Of a stretch of 14,524 nucleotides of DNA, positions 7,551 through 14,264 are shown piece by piece. The stretch's first letter is position 1; each line of letters opens with the position of its first letter. The translations under genes and the position numbers were made by a program. The notes beneath the pieces were generated by a model, which had not been told where the DNA came from, made no database searches, and saw only the letters and a program-made list of their open reading frames with translations. The DNA is from Gammaproteobacteria bacterium (lineage in GTDB: Bacteria; Pseudomonadota; Gammaproteobacteria; SZUA-229): contig DAOWFN010000118.1 in assembly GCA_030637945.1 (NCBI GenBank), positions 1 through 14,524 on the forward strand, read 5' to 3'.

Positions 7551-8831
7551 CTATTGAGCATCTATATCTTCAGCAACTTGTACAGTCTTTTTCTCATCAA
7601 CGAAATATAACAGGATTCCGCCGCTAATAAACAGGATACTAACCGAAAACATCGCCAATCGAGAATCATCAGTCATTGCGGCAATAATACCGATCATTAA
7701 TGGACCTAAAACTGCCGCAAATTTACCTAACATATTATAAAAACCAAAAAACTCTGCTGATTGAGATTTTGGAATTATTCGCGCATAAAGAGAACGACTG
7801 AGACTTTGAATGCCACCTTGCACCAGACCGATGGTTATCGCCAAGGCATAAAATTCTTCAACACTCTTCATTCTATAAGCAAAAATAGTAACGGCTAAAT
7901 ATACGACGATGGCTAACATAATGCCGGTCTTTGCCCCTATACGTTCGCCCAGGTAACCAAAGCCCAGGGCAGCAGGAAAACCGATAAACTGGGTCATGAG
8001 CAAAGCCAGCAACAGGTCCGAACCGTCAAGACCAATAGCAAGGCCATAGTCCACTGCCATCCTGACGATGGTATCGACACCATCTATGTACAACCAGTAT
8101 GCCAGCAGAAAAAGAACGACCGTTTTGAGTTCGTTTATTTTTTTGAAGGTATTAACAAGCTGCGCTATGGCTGAGTATATCGTTTGTCGAGCTGAGTACT
8201 TTTCCCCGGTCTTGTCTTCATGTACAAATAACCATAAGGGAATCGAAAATACTAACCACCAGATAGAGACCGTAATAAAAGAAAAGCGAACGGCATCATT
8301 GGCTGAAGAAAAACCAAACCACTCTGGTTTCGTTACCATCGCGATGTTAACGGCGAATAATATTCCGCCTCCCAGGTAACCCATGGCATAACCGAATGCT
8401 GAAACACGGTCATAGTTTCTTTCTTCAGTGACATTAATCAACAATGCATCATTAAATAAAATACTGCCTGAAAACCCGATAGAGGCTAATACAAAAAAAC
8501 TGATCGCTAATAACCATGAATTCTGTTCGACAAAATACAAGCCGAGCGTCATCGAAATACCCAGCAATGAAAAAACGATAAGCAAACGTTTTTTCAGGCT
8601 GCCTGCATCTGCTATAGCACCTAATAATGGCGCCAACATAACAATGACCAGACTGGCTAGCGCATTACCTACGCCAAGCTGAAAGGTGCTTTCGGTAACC
8701 GTATTTTGCACTGACCAAAACTGCTTAAAAAATAACGGAAAAAACCCCGCTAACACGATGGTAGCAAAAGCTGAATTGGCCCAGTCGTAGAACGCCCAGG
8801 AGAGAACTTGTTTATTCTTATAAACACTCAC
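7551..8831 (-). CDS. UMF1-family (Atg22-like) major facilitator superfamily transporter
   Basis: A 426-residue polytopic membrane protein with the N-terminal family signature LSWAFYDWANSAFATIVLAGFFPLFF and about 12 hydrophobic segments, a normal length for the family. The loop with LAPLLGAIADAGSLKKRLL after the second or third helix is the MFS motif-A-like region, and a charged central loop (HEDKTGEKYSARQ, about 204-216) separates the two halves. YLGERIGAKTG is the equivalent loop of the second half. UMF1 members are related to the yeast vacuolar amino-acid effluxer Atg22, but bacterial substrates are unknown. The start is a GTG (8831) without a recognisable ribosome binding site, so translation may begin poorly or the start may be misassigned. 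It shares a strand with metK2 82 bp upstream, with no visible terminator between them. Confidence 0.9.
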   Translation of the reverse strand: MSVYKNKQVLSWAFYDWANSAFATIVLAGFFPLFFKQFWSVQNTVTESTFQLGVGNALASLVIVMLAPLLGAIADAGSLKKRLLIVFSLLGISMTLGLYFVEQNSWLLAISFFVLASIGFSGSILFNDALLINVTEERNYDRVSAFGYAMGYLGGGILFAVNIAMVTKPEWFGFSSANDAVRFSFITVSIWWLVFSIPLWLFVHEDKTGEKYSARQTIYSAIAQLVNTFKKINELKTVVLFLLAYWLYIDGVDTIVRMAVDYGLAIGLDGSDLLLALLMTQFIGFPAALGFGYLGERIGAKTGIMLAIVVYLAVTIFAYRMKSVEEFYALAITIGLVQGGIQSLSRSLYARIIPKSQSAEFFGFYNMLGKFAAVLGPLMIGIIAAMTDDSRLAMFSVSILFISGGILLYFVDEKKTVQVAEDIDAQ

Positions 8832-8912
8832 AATAGGGCAAGTATAACCCGAACGCTGTTACGGACTTATTTACCTCTTTCCCTGAAACGGAACAAAGAC
8901 AACACCAAATCA

Positions 8913-10118
8913 TCAGTAAACAACCATTGCACCGCTGAGAAGCATCTGCCTGATTGCATCCATGTTCTCCAGCTTCTCGGTTACAATTTCATCGACTGGT
9001 TTTTGAATGGTGTCTATGTCGCCATCATCCGGAAACGAAACACGAATATCTACAATCATAGGTTCTTTGATGGGTGAGCCAATGCGGCTGACAAGGTAAC
9101 AATAAGCTTCTGCAACCTCATCCAGCTCCTGAACCAGGGAAGAGGCAATCTGTTGTGCCACGATGTTGTAGAGCTTGCCAACATGTGTAACCGGATTTTT
9201 ACCTGCGGCTGCTTCCATATTCATGGGTCGGTATGGGGTTATCAGGCCATTGACACGATTGCCACGGCCAACTTCGCCGTCATCACCGGATTCGGCCGAA
9301 GTACCTGTTACTGTCATAAACAGACTGCCAGTATCCACATTATCAGCTGCATTAACGGTTACATTGATATTTCTGTTTGACACTGTTGCTGCCGTCTTTT
9401 CTACCAATCTGGCAAGCTGCAATTTCTTTTGCACATAGTCATCGGCATCAACGATATATCTGTCAACAAACGCACAGGAAATAGTAAGTTCGATGTTCTT
9501 GTATCGGCGTATTGCCATGACTTTTATATCTTCTCCCGTTTCCGGGTGTGCTGTTTTAACCTCAACAGAGTTCAGTGTTTGTTCAACCTGTAATACGATA
9601 CGCTCCATTTCGCTGAGAGGGGCGTAGCCAACACCGCAGGACGTGTCGTTCGCCAGCGCTATGCCAGTTGCTTCCTGGCGCAGATACAGTTCGACCAGAT
9701 CAGACGAACCGGGTCGGATCAGGCTGTGTAGCTTGACGTGGTGTTCGGGATCGAGCACATGAAAATTTGATCTCAGCCAGTTAGTGCAACTTTGTTCAAC
9801 AAGATCTTCAATGGGAACATTGACACCTTTGTATTTATTTGTGGCGCGTCCCGCGAGAAATATTTCCATCGGTGAGATGATTTTCCCACCACCAAATTTC
9901 GGCTGTGAAATACCGCCCCATAGCAATGCCTTGTCCACATTGTGATGAAGTATGAGACCAAAGTTATCCAGGTAGAACTGACACAATGTACGACTGAGTT
10001 CCTCTGCCAGGGCATCACAGATCGTATCAGGATGACCGATGCCTTTGCGCTCTACAATCTCAACAGGCTGACTGTAGTAGGGTGTTGGGCTGGGTGATAT
10101 ATGTGAGAGGGTAGCCAT
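8913..10118 (-). CDS. Archaeal-type S-adenosylmethionine synthetase (methionine adenosyltransferase)
   Basis: The 401-residue protein belongs to the AdoMet_Synthase (archaeal MAT) family, not the common bacterial MetK. Signatures are ERKGIGHPDTICDALAEEL (about 23-41), LWGGISQPKFGGGKI, DTSCGVGYAPLSEME, and the long block with SAESGDDGEVGRGNRVNGL leading into TPYRPMNMEAAAGKNPVTHV. The length of about 400 fits the family. It makes S-adenosylmethionine from methionine and ATP, releasing phosphate and diphosphate, in the cytosol. Family members are standard in archaea and occur sporadically in bacteria, so lateral acquisition is likely. AAGG and GGAG lie 6-15 bases before the ATG, directly after the stop of the pyruvate:ferredoxin oxidoreductase remnant (15 bp), so both share one transcript. 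The neighbouring radical SAM enzyme and archaeal-type SAH hydrolase suggest a dedicated SAM cycle. Confidence 0.95.
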   Translation of the reverse strand: MATLSHISPSPTPYYSQPVEIVERKGIGHPDTICDALAEELSRTLCQFYLDNFGLILHHNVDKALLWGGISQPKFGGGKIISPMEIFLAGRATNKYKGVNVPIEDLVEQSCTNWLRSNFHVLDPEHHVKLHSLIRPGSSDLVELYLRQEATGIALANDTSCGVGYAPLSEMERIVLQVEQTLNSVEVKTAHPETGEDIKVMAIRRYKNIELTISCAFVDRYIVDADDYVQKKLQLARLVEKTAATVSNRNINVTVNAADNVDTGSLFMTVTGTSAESGDDGEVGRGNRVNGLITPYRPMNMEAAAGKNPVTHVGKLYNIVAQQIASSLVQELDEVAEAYCYLVSRIGSPIKEPMIVDIRVSFPDDGDIDTIQKPVDEIVTEKLENMDAIRQMLLSGAMVVY

Positions 10119-10133
10119 TATAAGCCTTGCTCC

Positions 10134-10292
10134 TTATACATTTGGCTGCTTGCGTGAGGACCACTCATCCGCCCATTCACCCATGGGCGATGCAGGAGTA
10201 ATCGGATAGATCGTGATGACCTCATTGGTCAGATGCATGGTATCGGCAACGGCCTGGTTACCATCGATGGTCAGGGTTTTGGGTGTTTCCAT
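10134..10292 (-). pseudogene. N-terminal remnant of pyruvate:ferredoxin (flavodoxin) oxidoreductase
   Basis: A 52-codon reading frame starts at an ATG (10292) with GGAG placed 6 bases before it and ends at TAA (10134-10136). Its product begins METPKTLTIDGNQAVADT and contains IYPITPASPMGEWADEW, which is the beginning of the alpha/PP-binding domain of pyruvate:ferredoxin oxidoreductase, including the YPITP threonine that contacts pyruvate. A full enzyme has roughly 1,170-1,200 residues. The frame stops just where the family continues with a conserved Trp-Gly, and the next gene begins 15 bp later, so about 95% of the enzyme is missing. It is therefore a deletion remnant, or a retained leader peptide for metK2. 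The short frame shows no internal stop or frameshift, so either the deletion is recent or the reading frame is under selection. Confidence 0.85.
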
Positions 10293-10331
10293 TTGCTTCT
10301 CCGGCACATATCAACTGTCCAACTATTTCAC

Positions 10332-10363
10332 ATTATAAGCGCGTATGAGTTGCATTATGTCAA
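10332..10363 (-). promoter_or_regulatory. Putative promoter region with FNR-like site upstream of the PFOR remnant and metK2
   Basis: TTGCATTATGTCAA (10350-10363) keeps the outer TTG/CAA of an FNR/CRP-type dyad but has degenerate inner bases. On the minus strand the same place gives TTGACA (10363-10358), and a perfect TATAAT lies at 10337-10332. The spacer between these is 20 bp, longer than optimal. If FNR activated from -41.5, an AATAGT at 10327-10322 would be the -10 instead. The site is plausible but weaker than the one on the other side of the region. Confidence 0.35.
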
Positions 10364-10457
10364 AAAAACGAACACTTGATAGCACCGTGTGAAAGGGGAT
10401 TAGGCATTACCTTTAATCTGAGTAATCATGAAGATGACTAGCTTTTCACTTTCTGCC

Positions 10458-10499
10458 TTGATTTGAATCAATATTAATTCTGAGTAACAGCATTATCCT
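10458..10499 (+). promoter_or_regulatory. FNR/ANR-type operator and -10 element for the amrS-like gene
   Basis: TTGATTTGAATCAA (10458-10471) matches the FNR consensus TTGAT-N4-ATCAA at all ten defined positions. Its centre is at 10464.5. TATCCT (10494-10499) is a four-of-six -10 element placed so that transcription would start near 10506, with the FNR centre at about -41.5. That is the classic class II activation geometry. The distance to the first start codons (10540-10549) leaves a leader of about 35-45 bases. This predicts induction of the radical SAM gene, and perhaps the genes after it, when oxygen is low. Confidence 0.7.
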
Positions 10500-10505
10500 G
10501 TTACT
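10483..10505 (+). repeat. Inverted repeat overlapping the amrS-like promoter
   Basis: AGTAACAG (10483-10490) and CTGTTACT (10498-10505) form a perfect 8-bp dyad with a 7-base centre. It covers the proposed -10 element. It could be an operator for a repressor, or a hairpin at the very 5' end of the transcript. No regulator gene in the window can be matched to it. Confidence 0.45.
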
Positions 10506-10539
10506 TATGAATCAAATGTCCAGATGATAACAATCAAGT

Positions 10540-11649
10540 GTGATGAACATGAGCAAGAATCAGCAGGTCATTACTGATACCTTTCCAACCCAATACTGGC
10601 ACAAACTGGAGGACGGTCGTATTCAGTGCGATGTGTGTCCACGCGAGTGCAAATTACATGAGGGGCAGCAGGGGCTGTGCTTTGTCAGAGCTAACAAAAA
10701 TGACCAGATTGTCCTGACGACTTATGGGCGATCCAGTGGATTTTGTGTTGATCCCATCGAGAAAAAACCACTAAACCATTTTTTACCGGGGACGCCGGTA
10801 CTGTCTTTTGGCACAGCGGGCTGCAATCTGGCATGCAAATTTTGCCAAAACTGGGATATGAGTAAATCACGAGAGATGGATATTCTTGCTGATCAGGCAT
10901 CACCTGAAAAAATTGCTCGTGTAGCAAAAGATTTGGGCTGCCGTAGTGTTGCTTATACCTACAACGATCCGGTGATTTTTATGGAATATGCCATCGATAT
11001 TGCCAAAGCATGTCGTGAATACGATATTAAATCGGTTGCGGTAACAGCCGGCTATATCAGTGAAAAGCCTCGAAAGGAATTTTTTCAATACATGGATGCC
11101 GCGAATGTTGATTTAAAAGCATTTACCGAAGAGTTTTACTGGAAAATAACCGGTGGGCATTTGCAACCGATACTGGATACCCTGATCTACCTTAAACATG
11201 AGACTGATGTCTGGGTTGAGACCACCACTCTGCTTATTCCCGGCAAGAATGATTCTGAAGAAGAACTTAACGAGATGACACGCTGGGTGGTCGACAATCT
11301 TGGGCCGGATGTGCCGATGCACTTCACCGCATTTCATCCATCGTGGAAAATGATGGACGTTCCCTCGACCCCGACTGAAACACTAACCCGTGCAAGACAA
11401 ATCGCACTGGATAACGGAGTACATTACGCCTATACCGGCAATGTCCATGATATTGATGGTGAGAGTACCTACTGTCATTCATGTCATACACGGTTAATAG
11501 GCCGTGACTGGTATGTCCTTTCAGACTGGAATCTGGATGAAAAGGGATGCTGCAATAAATGTGGTGCTGAATGTGCCGGTGTTTTCGAAGATAAAGCCGG
11601 TACCTGGGGTGACAAACGACAGCCCGTTCAGCTGAAATCATTTGCCTAA
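10540..11649 (+). CDS. AmrS-type radical SAM enzyme (AmmeMemoRadiSam system family)
   Basis: The product of about 369 residues carries the radical SAM cluster motif CNLACKFCQNWD, i.e. CX3CX2C with Cys95, Cys99 and Cys102, binding a 4Fe-4S cluster that splits SAM to a 5'-deoxyadenosyl radical. Ahead of it are CDVCPRECKLHEGQQGLCFVR (Cys30, 33, 37, 47) and GFCVDPIEKKPLNHFLPG, both typical of the AmrS/PflA-like family. The C-terminus has further cysteine pairs (TYCHSCH and GCCNKCGAEC), which may bind metal or another cluster. The substrate is not established here. AMMECR1 and Memo, the usual companions, are not in the window. GTG 10540, ATG 10543 and ATG 10549 are all possible starts, none with a good ribosome binding site. 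The archaeal-type SAH hydrolase starts 33 bases after the stop, on the same strand. Confidence 0.92.
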   Translation: MMNMSKNQQVITDTFPTQYWHKLEDGRIQCDVCPRECKLHEGQQGLCFVRANKNDQIVLTTYGRSSGFCVDPIEKKPLNHFLPGTPVLSFGTAGCNLACKFCQNWDMSKSREMDILADQASPEKIARVAKDLGCRSVAYTYNDPVIFMEYAIDIAKACREYDIKSVAVTAGYISEKPRKEFFQYMDAANVDLKAFTEEFYWKITGGHLQPILDTLIYLKHETDVWVETTTLLIPGKNDSEEELNEMTRWVVDNLGPDVPMHFTAFHPSWKMMDVPSTPTETLTRARQIALDNGVHYAYTGNVHDIDGESTYCHSCHTRLIGRDWYVLSDWNLDEKGCCNKCGAECAGVFEDKAGTWGDKRQPVQLKSFA

Positions 11650-11682
11650 AATTTGTCATAGGGGCTCGTGAGGTTCTTTATT

Positions 11683-12951
11683 ATGCAAGACATTGATTGT
11701 GATATTCAAGATCCTTCCCTGGCCGAACAAGGTCAGTTACGTATTGAATGGGCGTTGAATGAAATGCCGGTCTTACAGGAACTGTCTGCCCGTTTTACTT
11801 TGGGACAACCATTGCAAGGGATTCGCATGAGCGGCTGTCTTCATATTACTACCGAGACAGCTAACCTTGCTGTCACATTGAAAAAGGCCGGCGCTGATCT
11901 GGTTCTCTGTGCAAGTAATCCACTCAGTACCCAGGATGATGTTGCAGCCGCGCTTGTTGAGCGTTATAAAATTCCTGTCTATGCCATCAGGGGAGAGTCA
12001 ACAGAAACCTATTACCAACATATCAATGCCGTTCTGGATCATCAGCCCGTGATCACCATGGACGATGGCGCTGATCTGGTGAGCGAGATACACAAGAGTC
12101 GAATTGAATTGATAAGCAATATGCTGGGGGGAACGGAAGAAACGACGACAGGTGTGATTCGCTTACGCGCCATGGCAGAGAGTAGTGAACTTAAGTTTCC
12201 TATCATTGCAGTTAATGATGCCATGACCAAGCATCTGTTTGATAATCGATATGGTACCGGCCAGAGCACTCTGGATGGGATAATACGTGCGACGAATATC
12301 CTGCTAGCAGGAAAAAACTTTACAGTAGTCGGTTATGGCTGGTGCGGACGAGGTATTGCGATGCGGGCAAAAGGTCACGGAGCGCATGTGATCGTAACAG
12401 AAGTTAATGCCGTACGGGCTCTGGAAGCCACCATGGATGGTTATCGCGTCATGCCCTTGAACGAAGCAGCAAAACAATCCGATTTCATCATTACTGCGAC
12501 CGGTGACAAGCATGTCATCGATAAGGAACATCTGGACGTGATGAAAGATGGTTGCGTATTGGCTAACTCTGGGCATTTTAATGTGGAAATCAATATTCCC
12601 GCCCTGGAAGCAATGAGTATCAGTAAGCAACGTCCCCGACCTTCAGTTGATGAATATACCCTTACTGACGGCCGTAAACTACGGCTATTGGCAGAAGGAC
12701 GCCTGGTTAATCTAGCAGCAGCAGAGGGGCATCCTTCAGCGGTAATGGATATGAGTTTTGCGAATCAGGTTTTGTCGGTGATCTATCTGGCAAAGCAGAA
12801 AGGTAAATTGACAAACTCTGTACATAACGTGCCCGCCGAGATTGATGATGAAATTTCCAGATTAAAACTGCGGGCAATGAATATTCAGATAGATCAACTG
12901 ACCGGTGCTCAAGCTCATTATCTTTCTTCCTGGCGGGAAGGGACCATATAA
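11683..12951 (+). CDS. ahcY: S-adenosylhomocysteine hydrolase, archaeal-type short form
   Basis: The 422-residue protein reversibly splits S-adenosylhomocysteine to adenosine and homocysteine using bound NAD. Visible features are the substrate site GCLHITTETANL (51-62, with His54), MDDGAD (126-131), GGTEETTTG (149-157), the catalytic trio in MTKHLFDNRYG (Lys183, Asp187, Asn188) and the NAD loop VVGYGWCGRG (215-224). The C-terminus is LSSWREGTI, as in archaeal and Thermotoga-like enzymes, in place of the KPDHYRY ending of the usual bacterial and eukaryotic type. The insertion of about 40 residues found in many proteobacterial AhcY proteins is missing, which explains the short length. ATG 11683 was chosen over GTG 11668 because GTGAGG (11668-11673) fits as its ribosome binding site with 9 bases of spacing. 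With the archaeal-type SAM synthetase it could complete a SAM cycle, although 5'-deoxyadenosine-related substrates are possible. Confidence 0.95.
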   Translation: MQDIDCDIQDPSLAEQGQLRIEWALNEMPVLQELSARFTLGQPLQGIRMSGCLHITTETANLAVTLKKAGADLVLCASNPLSTQDDVAAALVERYKIPVYAIRGESTETYYQHINAVLDHQPVITMDDGADLVSEIHKSRIELISNMLGGTEETTTGVIRLRAMAESSELKFPIIAVNDAMTKHLFDNRYGTGQSTLDGIIRATNILLAGKNFTVVGYGWCGRGIAMRAKGHGAHVIVTEVNAVRALEATMDGYRVMPLNEAAKQSDFIITATGDKHVIDKEHLDVMKDGCVLANSGHFNVEINIPALEAMSISKQRPRPSVDEYTLTDGRKLRLLAEGRLVNLAAAEGHPSAVMDMSFANQVLSVIYLAKQKGKLTNSVHNVPAEIDDEISRLKLRAMNIQIDQLTGAQAHYLSSWREGTI

Positions 12952-13019
12952 TATTATTATCGCCTTAACTCAGAACGTATAACATGAAGAGAATAACTTG
13001 AAAACGAGTGAGCAAAGAA

Positions 13020-14039
13020 ATGAAAAACTTATCTGAACTTGAAGCCACCATCAACGACATGGTGCAAAGAGGGCGTGGCATACTCGCTGCCGACGAGAGT
13101 TCACCCACCATCGCCAAACGTTTTCAAGCGATCGATGTAGTGTCCAACGAAGAGAACCGCCGCGTCTGGCGCAGTGCACTGTTAACAACACCCGGATTAG
13201 GCGAATATATCAGCGGCACCATCTTGTTTGAAGAAACACTGGTTCAAAAAACCGATGACGACAAAACCATTCCTCTGGCAGCCTGGGCACAAAAAATAGT
13301 ACCTGGTATTAAAGTCGACAAAGGGAAAATTCCACTGGCTCTGTCCCCCGGCGACTTGATTACACAAGGATTAGACGGTCTTGCCGAACGGCTACGTGGC
13401 TATAAAGAACAGGGTGCTCGTTTCGCTAAATGGCGCGAAGTCTACGCTATCGACAGATATGTTCCCACGAAACACGGTATCGAAGCCAATGCCGAGATGC
13501 TGGCCCGATATGCCGCCGTATGTCAGGAAGAAGGTGTAGTACCAATAGTCGAACCAGAAGTATTAATGGATGGCGACCACGACATAGATCGTCACGCAGA
13601 AGTAAGCGAAGCAGTGCAACAGGCCGTATTCGATGCATTACATCGCCACCACGTAATACTGGAATTAATGATCCTAAAACCCAATATGATCCTGCCGGGA
13701 AAAGATAACCGTCGGGCAGAGCCAGACGAAGTAGCTGCCGCCACGCTTAAAGTTTTACGTCGCACCGTACCATCAGCCATGCTAAGCATAAACTTCCTCT
13801 CTGGTGGACAGGGGGCAGAAGAAGCCACCGAAAATCTCAATGCTATTAACCAGCTAGCACCGGATGCGCCCTGGCAGCTAAGTATCTCCTACGGACGTGC
13901 ATTACAACAACCGGCACTGCAAGCATGGCAAGGCAAACCGGAAAACATCCCCGCAGCACAACAGGCACTGCTCAAACGCGCACGTCTTAATCACCTGGCA
14001 ATGCTGGGTCAATATCAGACATCAATGGAAAACGATTAA
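13020..14039 (+). CDS. Class I fructose-bisphosphate aldolase
   Basis: This is a 339-residue Schiff-base aldolase of the eukaryote-like class I family. GRGILAADES (18-27, with Asp25), FAKWR (Lys137), PIVEPE (Glu178) and the Schiff-base lysine Lys220 in LKPNM are all present, as is the SGGQ phosphate-binding loop (261-264). It cleaves fructose 1,6-bisphosphate to dihydroxyacetone phosphate and glyceraldehyde 3-phosphate without a metal ion. The start could be the GTG at 13008 (343 residues). ATG 13020 is preferred because GTGAG lies 7 bases before it. The gene follows ahcY after 57-68 bp with no terminator in between, so it may belong to the same transcript. Its codons appear richer in A and C than those of its neighbours, which hints at a different origin, but no statistic was computed. 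Aldolases of this type also act on deoxy-sugar phosphates. Confidence 0.95.
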   Translation: MKNLSELEATINDMVQRGRGILAADESSPTIAKRFQAIDVVSNEENRRVWRSALLTTPGLGEYISGTILFEETLVQKTDDDKTIPLAAWAQKIVPGIKVDKGKIPLALSPGDLITQGLDGLAERLRGYKEQGARFAKWREVYAIDRYVPTKHGIEANAEMLARYAAVCQEEGVVPIVEPEVLMDGDHDIDRHAEVSEAVQQAVFDALHRHHVILELMILKPNMILPGKDNRRAEPDEVAAATLKVLRRTVPSAMLSINFLSGGQGAEEATENLNAINQLAPDAPWQLSISYGRALQQPALQAWQGKPENIPAAQQALLKRARLNHLAMLGQYQTSMEND

Positions 14040-14049
14040 AACATCGGTA

Positions 14050-14076
14050 AATCAATGGGGTCAGACTCGATTGATT
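14050..14076. repeat. Inverted repeat flanking a GGGGTCAG core
   Basis: AATCAAT (14050-14056) and ATTGATT (14070-14076) are perfect inverted 7-mers around a 13-base spacer starting GGGGTCAGA. It lies 11 bases after the aldolase stop and just before the tandem repeat array. The GGGGTCAGA core resembles short palindromes dispersed in proteobacterial genomes next to REP-associated transposases. No T-tract follows, so it is not a good terminator. Confidence 0.4.
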
Positions 14077-14081
14077 GCTTA

Positions 14082-14256
14082 GCGGGAATTATTCGTCTCA
14101 TCCATCAGACTCACCCCGCTGGGGCCGTGCATAAAACGCACGTTAAAAATTGTTCCTGACAAATCTTTGAACCCGTAGCGAGCTCAATTTAACACCAGAT
14201 CCACCAATAAAAAAGACCGCCTAAAAAATAGGTGACCTTTGTTATTGGTGGAGATG
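14082..14256. repeat. Tandem intergenic repeat, unit 1
   Basis: This unit of about 175 bp aligns with the next one, beginning GCGGGAATTAT and sharing CATCCAT, CACCCC..GGGG, AACGCAC, GTTCCTGAC and GAACCC blocks in the same order and spacing. The end is a long hairpin: an 11-bp perfect stem (14200-14210 with 14242-14252) with an inner 5-bp stem (14218-14222 with 14230-14234). Its right arm contains the tmRNA-3'-end-like sequence that starts the next unit. No gene is supported here. Confidence 0.7.
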
Positions 14257-14264
14257 GCGGGAAT
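14245..14264 (-). repeat. tmRNA 3'-end-like sequence, copy A (possible attachment site core)
   Basis: TTGGTGGAGATGGCGGGAAT on the plus strand is, on the minus strand, ATTCCCGCCATCTCCACCA plus one base. This matches the end of ssrA: the T-stem 3' strand CCCGC, acceptor 3' strand CATCTCC, discriminator A and CCA. The rest of a tmRNA is absent. Such 19-20 bp pieces commonly mark integrative-element crossover sites. Confidence 0.55.

Noticed and set aside
8068..9438. Plus-strand open frames opposite the transporter and metK2
   Set aside because: They are antisense shadows of strongly supported genes, with no recognisable domains.
10293..10539. SAM or SAH riboswitch in front of metK2, amrS or ahcY
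   Set aside because: No recognisable SAM-I, SAM-II or SAH motif was seen between the divergent genes, and the amrS-ahcY gap is too short. A cmscan with Rfam models would be the decisive test.
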